Below are positions 32,824-41,599 of a stretch of DNA of 64,000 nt, in pieces. Within the stretch, counting starts at the first letter, position 1. Every line of letters begins with the position of its first letter. The DNA comes from Streptomyces beihaiensis (GTDB taxonomy: Bacteria; Actinomycetota; Actinomycetes; Streptomycetales; Streptomycetaceae). The stretch covers positions 1-64,000 of the forward strand of contig NZ_JAPHNL010000001.1 of assembly GCF_026274175.1 (NCBI RefSeq), in the 5' to 3' direction. The notes below the pieces were generated by a model. The model had not been told where the DNA came from. It searched no databases and saw only the letters and a list, made by a program, of their open reading frames with translations. Made by a program: the position numbers and the translations under genes.

Positions 32824-33807
32824 TCAGCTCACCCGGATCCTGGGGTCGAGGGCCACGATGACGACGTCGGCGAGAATGGCGCCGATGGCCGTCATCAAGG
32901 CGCCGAAGGCAGCGACTGCGACGGCACCGTGCACATCGTTGGTGCTGATCGTCTTGACGAAATACTCACCCATGCCGTGCCAGGCGAAGACGGTCTCGGT
33001 GATCACCGCACCGGTGAACAGCGCCGGCATCGCGAAGGCCACCTGGGTGGCGACCGGGATGATCGAGGTCCGCAGCCCGTGTCGGTAGATCGCCTGTTGC
33101 CTCGTCAGCCCCTTGGCCCGCGCGGTGCGGACGTAGTCCGAGTTGATGTGGTCCAGCAGCAACGAGCGTTGCAGCAGGTGGTACCCGGCGTAGGAGATGA
33201 AGGTGAGTGAGATGGTCGGCAGGATCGCGTGCGTGAACCTGGAGGCGAACACCCCCCAGAACCCCGAGACGTCGGGGTTCTGCGCTCCCGCGACCGGCAG
33301 CAGCGTGGTGCCGAGCGCCTGGTTCAAGGCGATGGCCCCGAGCACGACGGCGAGCGCCGCCACCGCTGAGGGGGTGTTGAAGGACAGCACCGAGAGTCCC
33401 TGCCACGCGCGGTCGCTGAACTTGTACTGTCGCGACGCGGTGTAGACGCCCAGGGCGACCCCGAAGACGATGGCGAGGATCGTCGACCCCAGAACCAGCT
33501 GTCCGCTCACCAGGATGCGGTAGGCGACCTGGTCGTTCACGCTGCCGCCGGTGGGGGACCGTCCCCAGTCGAAGTGCAGCACGATCCCGCTCATCCAGTG
33601 CCACCAGCGGTCCAGCACTGGCGTGTTCGGGTTGAGGTTGTAGAGGGCCAGCGAATGGTTGATCTGGGCTGGAGTTCGCGGTGGCCGCAAAGCCGTGTAA
33701 TTGGAAGCGGGCTTAAGGAATGCGTTGGCGAGAAAATAGGTCAGATTTGTCGCCAGAACGATCATCAAGAACCAGCCGACCGCTTTGCGGGCGATATATC
33801 GCAGCAC
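32824..33807 (-). CDS. Oligopeptide ABC transporter permease, DppB type, first gene of the second system
   Basis: GTG at 33805-33807 gives 327 residues starting VLRYIARKAVGWFLMIV, with AAAGGGCGG at a suitable distance; an upstream ATG at 33903 would add 32 Arg/Thr-rich residues before the same helix and is less likely. Family features: a first helix followed by a long loop with NPNTPVLDRWW, the ASRQYKFSDRAWQG segment, coupling loop SDYVRTARAKGLTRQQAIYRH, and the ending VVIVALDPRIRVS. It heads the minus-strand operon. The promoter must lie in the AT-richer region just upstream. Confidence 0.9.
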   Translation of the reverse strand: MLRYIARKAVGWFLMIVLATNLTYFLANAFLKPASNYTALRPPRTPAQINHSLALYNLNPNTPVLDRWWHWMSGIVLHFDWGRSPTGGSVNDQVAYRILVSGQLVLGSTILAIVFGVALGVYTASRQYKFSDRAWQGLSVLSFNTPSAVAALAVVLGAIALNQALGTTLLPVAGAQNPDVSGFWGVFASRFTHAILPTISLTFISYAGYHLLQRSLLLDHINSDYVRTARAKGLTRQQAIYRHGLRTSIIPVATQVAFAMPALFTGAVITETVFAWHGMGEYFVKTISTNDVHGAVAVAAFGALMTAIGAILADVVIVALDPRIRVS

Positions 33808-34371
33808 TTTTCGCCGCCCTTTCGGGGATGACGGGGCGCGTTGGGCCGTACGTCCAGTAAGGGTGGCTGGACGTCTGGCGAGGTGTGTTCGGGCACGGGT
33901 CACGCGCCGCCGGACGAGGGGCTATTACTCGGACATGTTTACAGAACCGCTGGCGTCACCCAGTACTGCGCTGACGCGACCATATTGACGGATGGCACGG
34001 AGCGGAGTGGAGCGCTGGCCATAGGGCGACAACCTCACGGTGAAGTGCGCGAAATTCAACGAAGCAGCGCCATTCGGCAGCGCTGAAGCTGACAATCGCA
34101 AGTGCGTGTATGGCACGTCAAGGCTGGTCAGGTCGCGATCCGATTAAGTCTACGACCCATAGCGGTCATGCCGGTACAAAAACCGGCGATGTCCTGGTGG
34201 TGAGGCGGTGAACGGCCAGGGAGGTCGCCTTACCGGGCCCGTTGACGGACGCGGGGGAGTGAAGTGCGGTTCGCGCGGCACGAGTTGAAGCGTCGCGCAG
34301 GACCAACTGATGCGGCGACCTGCCGAGCTCGGGCGGCGGTCGGCGGTGCGCAGCCCCGCGGGACGGCGTGA
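33808..34371. other. AT-richer spacer upstream of the second transporter operon
   Basis: No coding frame is credible here. From about 33920 to 34160 base composition is clearly less GC-rich than the rest of the window, consistent with the promoter of the transporter operon and with foreign or decayed DNA. From about 34160 it runs into gene fragments. No convincing operator palindrome was found. Confidence 0.4.
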
Positions 34372-34560
34372 CTACTGACTGCCTGCACCCTTCTGCGGGT
34401 GCCGGTCGGGATACCCGGCCACCAGTCTGAAGGGCTCGCGGTGTCCGTCGAGAGGCGTGAGGGTGACGATCGTCCCCAGTCGCTCGTCGATGTGGCCTCG
34501 TGAGATCGGCCCCGCGGCCGTTTGCGTCGGGCGCAGCCCGACGCGGTGGATGAGTACGAG
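34372..34560 (-). pseudogene. Unidentified C-terminal gene fragment
   Basis: The minus strand encodes a protein-like end without a start: LVLIHRVGLRPTQTAAGPIS, then RLGTIVTLTPLDGHREPFRL and VAGYPDRHP, stopping at TAG 34372-34374. Normal codon bias in this frame suggests that it once belonged to a gene. It is cut at its upstream side by the molybdoprotein fragment. Family not recognised. Confidence 0.45.
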
Positions 34561-34572
34561 GTCACGTTCCGG

Positions 34573-34886
34573 ACTCTGGTCCCCGTGCTGCTGGGCATGC
34601 TCTGGTCGGTCGTGCCCCGGCTGTTCACGCTGCCGCCGGTCCGCTCGGTCGCCCACGGGCTGGAACGGATCTCGCTGCTGCCCCTGGTCGGGGGCGGGCT
34701 GTTCGAATTCGCGACCGGAGTCCTGAACATCCAGCTGGACTACGTCTTCCCCGGTCCCCGCGCCCCGACCCGCCCACCGTCTCGCGCCGCGGGGCTCTGT
34801 GACTGACCGGGGGAGGGGTGTCGCTGATGGGCGCGACGAACGCCGGCCGCAGCTTCGACGGGCCGCTGCGGCAGACCGCGGTGCTC
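34573..34886 (+). pseudogene. Truncated near-identical copy of the 18 kb molybdopterin oxidoreductase gene
   Basis: 34573-34754 matches 18344-18525 almost base for base; then about 133 bases (18526-18658) are missing, and 34755-34886 resumes the match up to about 18790. The encoded piece keeps LWSVVPRLFTLPPVRSVAHG and FEFATGVLNIQLDYVFPG, then meets an in-frame TGA at the second segment. Only a part of the membrane domain and linker is present, the catalytic Cys domain is absent, and there is no start. The high identity shows a recent duplication or recombination. Confidence 0.9.
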
Positions 34887-34887
34887 C

Positions 34888-34960
34888 GAGACCACCCGGA
34901 TCTCCTCGGGGCTGCGTCCCTCGATCAAGTCGACGCGAACGAGTCGCAGCTGAGGCGGCT
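34888..34960 (-). pseudogene. Fragment of a tautomerase-family N-terminus
   Basis: The minus strand reads RLVRVDLIEGRSPEEIRVVS, closely like the first strand and helix of 4-oxalocrotonate tautomerase-like proteins (normally beginning with Pro-1 after Met). It is only about 25 codons long and joins directly to the molybdoprotein fragment. Part of the same patch of gene debris. Confidence 0.4.
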
Positions 34961-35117
34961 GCGGGTGCCGGTACGTACTCCGTGCGGAAGCGCGTGATCG
35001 GTCGGCCAGAGCCCGACCACCTCGCCGAGCGGCCATGACCCCTGGCGTCGAGAGGTCGGTGTGGGGCCGCTCTGTGCACCACCTGCACCGGTTCATGTCG
35101 TTACGCGATTATTTGTG

Positions 35118-35177
35118 CGTGACTCACATCACATTACCCAGCAGTATCTGAAACATCGTGTCGCAGATAAATTGCGA
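35118..35177 (+). promoter_or_regulatory. Crp-like site and an inverted repeat upstream of the monooxygenase operon
   Basis: CGTGACTCACATCACA at 35118-35133 differs in one base from the TGTGA-N6-TCACA consensus of Crp/FNR-family regulators. Thirty bases further on, TCGCA (35161-35165) and TGCGA (35173-35177) form a perfect inverted repeat around an AT-rich centre. Both lie 120-175 bases before the flavin monooxygenase start, the natural place for control by a Crp-type protein and by the TetR encoded at the operon's end. Function is inferred from position only. Confidence 0.35.
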
Positions 35178-35293
35178 GTGTCACGGCGGCGTGGAACTCG
35201 TGCCCGAGTGGCCGTCGGTGCCCGAGGCGGCGGCGCCGACCTCCGTCCTTCCGCCCCTGTCAGGGGCCCGCGAGCGAGAGAGGACCTTCCGCG

Positions 35294-36847
35294 ATGGAGC
35301 AGCAGCACGTCGACGTCCTGGTCATCGGCGCCGGAATCTCCGGCATCAGCGCGGCGCGCCACGTGGCGCGGGCCCTCCCCGGGGCCTCGCTCGCCATCCT
35401 CGAACGACGCGCCCGCGTCGGCGGCACCTGGGACCTGTTCCGGTACCCCGGCATCCGCTCGGACTCCGACATGTCGACCTTCGGCTTCGGCTTCCGCCCA
35501 TGGCGCGACGCGCGCATCCTGGCAGGCGGCGCCGAGATCCGGCAGTACGTCGAGGACGCCGCGGCCGACGAGGGCGTCCTGCGGCACGTCCGCTTCGGCC
35601 GCCGCGCGGTCAGCGCCGACTTCTCGCACGACACCGGCCGCTGGACCGTCGAGGTGGAGGACGAGGAGAGCGGCGAGCGCGAGACATACAGCGCGGGATA
35701 CCTGGTCGGTGCGACCGGCTACTACGACTACGACAAGCCCTACCGTCCCCGCTTCCCCGGCGAGGCCGACTACCGGGGCACCCTGGTCCACCCCCAGCAC
35801 TGGCCCGAGGGCCTAGACCACGCGGGCAAGCGTGTCGTCGTCATCGGCTCCGGCGCCACCGCGATCACGCTGCTGCCCGCGATGGCCGAACAGGCCGCGC
35901 ACATCACCATGCTGCAGCGCTCACCCACGTACATCCTCGCCCTGCCCGAGGTCGACCCGGTCACCGCCGTTCTGCGGAAGCTGCGCGCACCGGCGAAGCT
36001 GACACACAAGATCGCCCGGACCCGTAACATCGCACTGCAGCGCGGGAGTTACGCCTTCTGCCGCGCGTACCCACGCCTGGCCCGCAAGGTGCTCCTCGGG
36101 CTGGTGCGGGCGAAAGCCGGCAAGAGCGTCGACATGCGCCACTTCAGTCCGCGCTACAAGCCGTGGGACCAGCGCCTGTGCGTCGTTCCCGGCGGCGACC
36201 TGTTCAAGGTGCTCAAGAGCGGCAAGGCGTCGATCGCCACCGACCACATCGACACGTTCACCGCCGACGGCATCCGCCTCAAGTCCGGCGAGGAACTCAA
36301 GGCGGACATCGTCATCACCGCCACCGGGTTGAGCGTCCGCCTGCTGGGCGGCATGGCCCTCACCGTCGACGGCCACCCGGTGGACGTCACCAACCGGGTC
36401 CTCTACAAGGCCGTCCTGCTCGAGGGCGTACCCAACATGTCCCTCGTCATCGGCTACACCAACGCCTCCTGGACTCTCAAGGCCGACCTCGCCGCCTCCT
36501 ACACCGCCCGCCTGCTGACACACATGCGGCGCCACGGGCACGACATCGCCACACCGGTCGCCTCCGACGGCGACCGGTCCGAGTTCTCCGTGATGGGCGA
36601 GGCGCTGACCTCCGGATACATCGCCCGCGCCAACGACGTCATGCCGCGCCAGGGCACCCGCGACCCCTGGCGGCTGTGGAACAACTACTACCGCGACCGC
36701 GCCCTGCTCCAGGACGCCCCGATCGACGACAGCGCGCTGCGCTTCGCCAAGGCGCACACCCCGCACACGACCGAGCCACCGGCCACGGACGCCGCGCCCG
36801 CCACGGACACCGCGGCCGACGCCGGGACGACGACCCGCGCCGCCTGA
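35294..36847 (+). CDS. Flavin-containing monooxygenase, EthA/Baeyer-Villiger type
   Basis: 517 residues. FAD Rossmann motif GAGISG (residues about 11-16), GGTWDLFRYPGIRSDSDM, a Baeyer-Villiger-like fingerprint YRGTLVHPQHWP (Tyr for the first Phe), the NADPH site GSGATA, and the ATGLSV motif near the C-terminal third. The C-terminal 40 residues are Thr/Ala/Pro-rich and disordered. Such enzymes insert oxygen next to ketones or oxidise S and N atoms with NADPH. It starts the operon with the diiron oxygenase (102 bp) and the ferredoxin reductase. Its substrate is not known. Confidence 0.93.
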   Translation: MEQQHVDVLVIGAGISGISAARHVARALPGASLAILERRARVGGTWDLFRYPGIRSDSDMSTFGFGFRPWRDARILAGGAEIRQYVEDAAADEGVLRHVRFGRRAVSADFSHDTGRWTVEVEDEESGERETYSAGYLVGATGYYDYDKPYRPRFPGEADYRGTLVHPQHWPEGLDHAGKRVVVIGSGATAITLLPAMAEQAAHITMLQRSPTYILALPEVDPVTAVLRKLRAPAKLTHKIARTRNIALQRGSYAFCRAYPRLARKVLLGLVRAKAGKSVDMRHFSPRYKPWDQRLCVVPGGDLFKVLKSGKASIATDHIDTFTADGIRLKSGEELKADIVITATGLSVRLLGGMALTVDGHPVDVTNRVLYKAVLLEGVPNMSLVIGYTNASWTLKADLAASYTARLLTHMRRHGHDIATPVASDGDRSEFSVMGEALTSGYIARANDVMPRQGTRDPWRLWNNYYRDRALLQDAPIDDSALRFAKAHTPHTTEPPATDAAPATDTAADAGTTTRAA

Positions 36848-36949
36848 CGCACCCGCCGGCGCCACCGACACCGCCCCGCACCGCCGCTCCACCCGCCCGC
36901 ACCGCGCGCCCGCCCCCCGGGATCCGCCGAGCCGACATCGAGGACGAAG

Positions 36950-37918
36950 ATGACCGCGAACCTGACCAGGAAGGTCTACGACGAGCGCCTGCGAACCCTG
37001 TCCGAGGGCTCCGTCAACGTCAACTTCAACGCCTTCACCGACATCGCATGGGACGACCCCGAGTTCGCCGTCGACTTCACGGACCCGCGCTGGGTGCTCA
37101 CCAGCGCGGACGCCCTGGGAGCCCACCCCTGGTACCAGGAGCAGCCGCTCGAGACGCAGATCCGCATCGGGATCTGGCGCTGGGCGGTGATCGCCAAGGT
37201 GGGCATGCAGTTCGAGAACCTCCTCATGCGAGGAGCACTGGACTACATCTACCAACTGGACAACCGCAACGAGGAGTTCAGGTATCTCACCCACGAGATC
37301 ACCGAAGAGACCCACCACACCCAGATGTTCCAGGAACTCGTCAACCGCACCGGCGTGGACACCGCGGGCGGCAAACGCTGGTTCCGCCGGCTCAGCCGTG
37401 TCCTGCCGCTGGCCGGATCGCTCTACCCCGAAGCGTTCTTCACCGGCATCCTGGCCGGCGAGGAGCCCATCGACCACCTGCAGAAAGCGGCCCTGCGCAG
37501 CGGCGAGCCCGTGCACCCCCTCCCGCGGCGCATCATGCAGATCCACATCGCCGAAGAGGCCCGGCACATCTCCTTCGCCCACGAGTTCCTGCGCCTGCGC
37601 GTCCCGCGTTTCGGCAAGGCGCGCCGCGGCGCCCTGTCCGTCCTCTTCCCGCTGATCATGCGGGTCCTGTGCGACGTCATCATGATCCCTGACCGGAAGT
37701 CCGCCGCGCACGTCGGCATCCCCGCCTGGGTGATCAAAGACGTCTTCTGGAAGTCCGAGGCCGGCCGGAAGACGCTCCACAGCCTCTTCTCCGACGTACG
37801 GATGCTCGCCGAGGACATCGGCCTGATGAACAAGGTGTCCCGCCCGCTGTGGAAGGCCCTGCGCATCGACGGCCGCCCGGCGCGCTTCCGCGGCGAGCCC
37901 GTCCCGCACACGGACTGA
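36950..37918 (+). CDS. AurF-like diiron oxygenase
   Basis: A 322-residue, all-helical soluble protein with the diiron ligands of the AurF family: Glu89 in MQFENLL, the ExxH pair in EITEETHHTQMF (Glu119/120 with His122/123), a further Glu in PEAFFTGILAGEEP, and EARH in HIAEEARHISFAH. AurF oxidises an aryl amine to a nitro group; others in the family hydroxylate or form N-oxides. It needs two electrons per turnover, and the next gene encodes a ferredoxin-reductase that could supply them. A pairing with a flavin monooxygenase upstream suggests consecutive oxidation of one substrate. Confidence 0.9.
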   Translation: MTANLTRKVYDERLRTLSEGSVNVNFNAFTDIAWDDPEFAVDFTDPRWVLTSADALGAHPWYQEQPLETQIRIGIWRWAVIAKVGMQFENLLMRGALDYIYQLDNRNEEFRYLTHEITEETHHTQMFQELVNRTGVDTAGGKRWFRRLSRVLPLAGSLYPEAFFTGILAGEEPIDHLQKAALRSGEPVHPLPRRIMQIHIAEEARHISFAHEFLRLRVPRFGKARRGALSVLFPLIMRVLCDVIMIPDRKSAAHVGIPAWVIKDVFWKSEAGRKTLHSLFSDVRMLAEDIGLMNKVSRPLWKALRIDGRPARFRGEPVPHTD

Positions 37919-37967
37919 CCACACCCGCACGCCCCCACGCCCTTCCGCGAACGGAGACCAGCCCGCC

Positions 37968-39578
37968 GTGCCGTACGTCGTCACCCGATCCTGCTGCGCC
38001 GACGCCTCCTGCGTGCTGGCCTGCCCGGTCAACTGCATCCACCCGGCGCCGGGCGAGCCCGGATTCGCCACCGCCGAGATGCTGTACGTCGACCCGCGCA
38101 CATGCGTGGACTGCGGCGCCTGCACAACGGCCTGCCCGGTCGACGCCCTCAAACCCCACACGGCGCTCGGCGAAGCGGAACTGCCCTTCGTGGAACTGAA
38201 CGCCTCCTACTACCGGGACAATCCGCACGACGACCGCGCACCCATGTACGTCGTGCCCAGGCAACGCCCGCTGCCACCAGGCGAGTTGACCGTCGCCGTC
38301 GTCGGTGCCGGCCCCGCGGGACTCTTCGCCGCCGACGAACTGCTGCGCCACCCAGGCGTGCGCGTCACGGTCTACGACCGCCTGCCCACCCCGTACGGGC
38401 TCGTCCGCGCCGGAGTCGCGCCGGACCACCAGGACACCAAACGGGTCACCGAACTCTTCCGGGCCATCGAGTCCCAGCCCGGTCTCACCTACCGCCTCGG
38501 CGTCGAAGTCGGCACCGACGTGCACCACGCGGACCTGCTGCGCGCGCACCACGCGGTGATCCACGCAGTCGGCGCCGCCACCGACAAGCGCCTCGGCATC
38601 GAGGGCGAGGACCTGCCCGGCAGCGTCTCGGCGACCGACTTCGTCGCCTGGTACAACGGCCACCCCGACCGCGCGCACGACGACCATCCTCTCGACACCG
38701 AGCGCGCCGTCGTCGTCGGCAACGGCAACGTCGCCCTGGACGTCGCCCGTATCCTCACCGCCGACCCCGAGGCCCTGGCCCGCACCGACATCTCCGACCG
38801 GGCGCTCGCCGCCCTGCGCGGCAGCAAGATCCGCGAGGTCGTCCTCCTGGGCCGCCGAGGCCCGGCCCAGGCGGCGTTCACCGTGCCCGAACTGCTCGCG
38901 CTGCTCGCCCTCAAGGACGTGGACGTCACGGTCGAGGGCCGTCCCGACGACCTTGCATCCGATGCCACCGACAAGACCCGCCTCCTGTCCCGGCTGGCCG
39001 AACGCACCCCCGTCGAGGGCCGCCGCCGTATCGTGCTGCGCTTCTTGACGGCTCCCGTCCGGCTCATCGGCCAGGACGCCGTGCGGGCCGTGGAGATCAG
39101 CCCCACGACCCTGCGTACCGACGAGGACGGCACGGTACGCGCCGTGCCCACCGGCGAGACGCAGACCCTGGAGACCGGCCTTGTCCTGCGCTGCGTGGGC
39201 TACCGCGCCCGCCCGGTCCCCGGCCTGCCCTTCGACGACGACAGCGCGACCGTCCCGCACGAGAACGGCAGGGTCGAGCCCGGCGTCTACGTCGCGGGCT
39301 GGATCAAACGCGGCCCGACCGGCTTCATCGGCACGAACAAGACCTGCGCCCAGGAGACGGTCGCCTCCCTCCTGGACGACTTCGCCGCAGGCCGCCTCAC
39401 ACCGCCGGTCTCCGACGCCGCCGTGCCCGCCGGCGCGCTGGGCCTGGCCGCCTGGCGTGCGATCGACCGGGCGGAACGGGCGGCGGGCCGGGCCCAGGGC
39501 CGCCCCCGCGTCAAGCTCACCGACCCGCGCTCCCTGCGGCACGCCGCGGCACAGACCGTACCAGCGGCTCGCGGCTGA
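37968..39578 (+). CDS. Ferredoxin/ferredoxin-NADP reductase fusion (FprB-like)
   Basis: GTG 37968 begins a 536-residue protein. Residues 1 to about 75 are a 7Fe-type ferredoxin: CADASCVLACPVNCIHP and CVDCGACTTACPVDALKP. Residues about 107-500 are an adrenodoxin-reductase-like flavoprotein with FAD site VGAGPAGLFAADEL, YDRLPTPYGLVRAGVAPDHQ, NADPH site VGNGNVALDVAR, the LLGRRGPAQAAFT segment and the GWIKRGPTGFIGTNK motif. It takes electrons from NADPH to its own iron-sulfur clusters and is the likely electron donor for the diiron oxygenase, 49 bp upstream. Confidence 0.94.
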   Translation: MPYVVTRSCCADASCVLACPVNCIHPAPGEPGFATAEMLYVDPRTCVDCGACTTACPVDALKPHTALGEAELPFVELNASYYRDNPHDDRAPMYVVPRQRPLPPGELTVAVVGAGPAGLFAADELLRHPGVRVTVYDRLPTPYGLVRAGVAPDHQDTKRVTELFRAIESQPGLTYRLGVEVGTDVHHADLLRAHHAVIHAVGAATDKRLGIEGEDLPGSVSATDFVAWYNGHPDRAHDDHPLDTERAVVVGNGNVALDVARILTADPEALARTDISDRALAALRGSKIREVVLLGRRGPAQAAFTVPELLALLALKDVDVTVEGRPDDLASDATDKTRLLSRLAERTPVEGRRRIVLRFLTAPVRLIGQDAVRAVEISPTTLRTDEDGTVRAVPTGETQTLETGLVLRCVGYRARPVPGLPFDDDSATVPHENGRVEPGVYVAGWIKRGPTGFIGTNKTCAQETVASLLDDFAAGRLTPPVSDAAVPAGALGLAAWRAIDRAERAAGRAQGRPRVKLTDPRSLRHAAAQTVPAARG

Positions 39579-39579
39579 C

Positions 39580-39599
39580 CTCCGCGCCGCGCGGCGGAG
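39580..39599. terminator. Hairpin between convergent genes
   Basis: ctccgc (39580-39585) pairs with gcggag (39594-39599) around a GC-rich 8-base loop that can itself pair. It lies between the reductase stop and the convergent TetR stop and could end both transcripts. Confidence 0.4.
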
Positions 39600-39620
39600 C
39601 ACGCCCCGGTCATGGCGCTG

Positions 39621-40310
39621 TCATCGCCCTTCCAGGTCCGCCACGCGCTGCCGCGGCGACAACTCCACGCCCAGGTCCCGCAGCGCCGCGTCAAGGACCG
39701 CCCACACCGAGCGGCACAGCATCTCGCGCAGTTCCTCCTCGGACAGTTCACGCTCCGGGTCGCGCACCCACTGGTTGACGCAGGTGTCCACGAACCCGAC
39801 GATCCCCACCGCCACCGACCTGATCGGCGCCTGCCGCACCCCGAACGCCGCCAGCACGTCCTTGAACCGCTCGCCGAGCATCAGCGCGATGGCCGTCTTG
39901 GCGTCCGCCACCAGCGAGCCGTCGCCCATCGCGTGCTCCCCGACGCCCATGTACGCGTACAGGCGCGGGTGCTGAGCCACCCAGTCCAGGTGCGCACCGA
40001 CGACACGGCGCACGGCCTCCTCGACCGTCCCCTCGAAGGTGAGAGTCGGCTCCATGCGCCGCATGAACGACTCCACCACCCGCCGACGGATCATCTCCTC
40101 CAGCGAGGCACGGTCCTTGAAATGCCGGTACAGCACGGAACGCGGCAGACCCACCCGCTCCGCCAGGCGCTGCACCCGGAAGCGCGCGCCTTCTTCCTCG
40201 ATGAGGGCGACCGCCGCGTCCACCAACTCGAGCTGACGCTGCGCCTTGTGCTCGTCCCAGCGGGTGGAGCGCCCGTCGATCTGCGGCTCACCGCCGGTTC
40301 TGTCCGCCAT
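39621..40310 (-). CDS. TetR-family transcriptional regulator
   Basis: 229 residues starting MADRTGGEP with a GGGGGC-type purine run upstream. The N-terminal helix-turn-helix is clear: QLELVDAAVALIEEEGARFR, VQRLAERVGLPRSVLYRHFK. The C-terminal ligand domain (residues about 90-220) has the usual helices. It converges on the monooxygenase operon and is 42 bp from its last gene; it could repress that operon or its own gene. The ligand is unknown. Confidence 0.93.
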   Translation of the reverse strand: MADRTGGEPQIDGRSTRWDEHKAQRQLELVDAAVALIEEEGARFRVQRLAERVGLPRSVLYRHFKDRASLEEMIRRRVVESFMRRMEPTLTFEGTVEEAVRRVVGAHLDWVAQHPRLYAYMGVGEHAMGDGSLVADAKTAIALMLGERFKDVLAAFGVRQAPIRSVAVGIVGFVDTCVNQWVRDPERELSEEELREMLCRSVWAVLDAALRDLGVELSPRQRVADLEGR

Positions 40311-40357
40311 GCCCCCAGGATATCGGCCGACGTGAGGGGCCGACCGTCCGGACGCCG

Positions 40358-41599
40358 TCACGGCGACTTGCGGAACACCAGCAGCAGCCCCACCGCGTAC
40401 CAGCCCGAGAACACCGCCCCGCATCCGTACAAGGACCACCGCACCAGGGGCTGCGCCGGTGCCACGCCACGGGCCACGGGAATCAGCAGCAGGGGCAGGA
40501 CCGGCAGTATGAAGCGGGGGCTCGAATACGGGGATCCGGGAGTGCCCAGCATGAGGACGTAGACCCCGGCGGCGGCGAGCACCAGCGGCCAGGGGACCGA
40601 GCGGTCCAGGACGAGAGCGGTCAGGGCGACCGCCGTCAGCAGGATGACGGCCAGCACGACGGCCTGCCGGATGTCGAACTCGTGGAACCGCGCCACCTGT
40701 TCGAGGAAGACCAGCTTGCCCGCGCCGAAGTCGAAGGACTGTCCCCAGGCTCTTTCCGCCTCGAACCAGCCGTCGACGCGCCCGACCCGGCTGCCGATGT
40801 AGAGCCAGCTGACGCACAGCCCGACAGGCGCGAGAGCCAGGGCCGCGAGCGGACGCAGTGCGTCGGGCGCCCAGCTCGCGCGCCGCTCCCACAGCGCCCG
40901 CAACGCGGCGAACGCGATGACGCCGACGAGGACCATCGTCGTCGGCCGCACGAGCCCGGCCACCATGCACAGCACCCCGGCCGTGACCCAGCGCCGCGCC
41001 ACGAGCGCCACCAGACACCAGAAGAGCGCGGCCGAGAAGACGGCTTCCGAGTACGGCACCCACAGCGCGAACGCGTACGGCGAACACGTCCACAGGGCGA
41101 CGCACGCGAATCCCACCGCCCGGCCCGCGAGCGAGCGCACCAGTGTGTGGATGCCCGCCGCGGCGAGGGCGCCGCACACCCAGACGACGACCACACCCGC
41201 CCAGGGGAAGGCCAGGCCCGTGAACAGGTGGGTGGCCCGGACGAGGGCGGGCAGGAGCGGGAAGAAGGCGAGCCGGGACCAGCGCGGCGTGCCGTCGGGG
41301 AGGTAGCGGATCTCGCTGGGATATCCGTGCTCGGCGATGCCGAGATAGTTTCCGCTGTCCCAGCGCCGCAGCACGGACTCGGGTGGGTGGCCGAGCCGGT
41401 GGGCGAGCACGAGCAGGACCGCGAAACCGACGAGTGAGACGGCGACGTACACACCGGTCGCCAGGTGTGCCTCACGGCGGTCGAACCGGATCGTGACCGG
41501 CCGGCGCCTCAGCCGTGCCGACAGGCCCGCGTGGGGAGGCGCCTTCGCGGTCCCGGGCGGCGGGGCATGCCGCGAGGGCGGCGCATACGGCTCGGTCAT
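40358..41599 (-). CDS. PIG-V-like mannosyltransferase, GT-C membrane enzyme
   Basis: From the ATG at 41597-41599 the protein has 413 residues: a Pro-rich cytoplasmic start (MTEPYAPPSRHAPP), a first helix (VYVAVSLVGFAVLLVLAHRL), then the active-site loop RRWDSGNYLGIAEHGYP with the conserved Asp, FFPLLPALVR, and about nine further helices with VPYSEAVFSA. This is the PIG-V/GPI18-like fold that uses polyprenyl-phosphate-mannose. It may mannosylate lipids or exported proteins. It is separate from the TetR gene by 47 bp. Confidence 0.88.
   Translation of the reverse strand: MTEPYAPPSRHAPPPGTAKAPPHAGLSARLRRRPVTIRFDRREAHLATGVYVAVSLVGFAVLLVLAHRLGHPPESVLRRWDSGNYLGIAEHGYPSEIRYLPDGTPRWSRLAFFPLLPALVRATHLFTGLAFPWAGVVVVWVCGALAAAGIHTLVRSLAGRAVGFACVALWTCSPYAFALWVPYSEAVFSAALFWCLVALVARRWVTAGVLCMVAGLVRPTTMVLVGVIAFAALRALWERRASWAPDALRPLAALALAPVGLCVSWLYIGSRVGRVDGWFEAERAWGQSFDFGAGKLVFLEQVARFHEFDIRQAVVLAVILLTAVALTALVLDRSVPWPLVLAAAGVYVLMLGTPGSPYSSPRFILPVLPLLLIPVARGVAPAQPLVRWSLYGCGAVFSGWYAVGLLLVFRKSP

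Noticed and set aside
35294-39578. Part of a nitro-compound biosynthetic gene cluster because of the AurF-like gene
   Set aside because: No polyketide, peptide synthetase or aminobenzoate gene is nearby; a stand-alone oxidative operon fits better.
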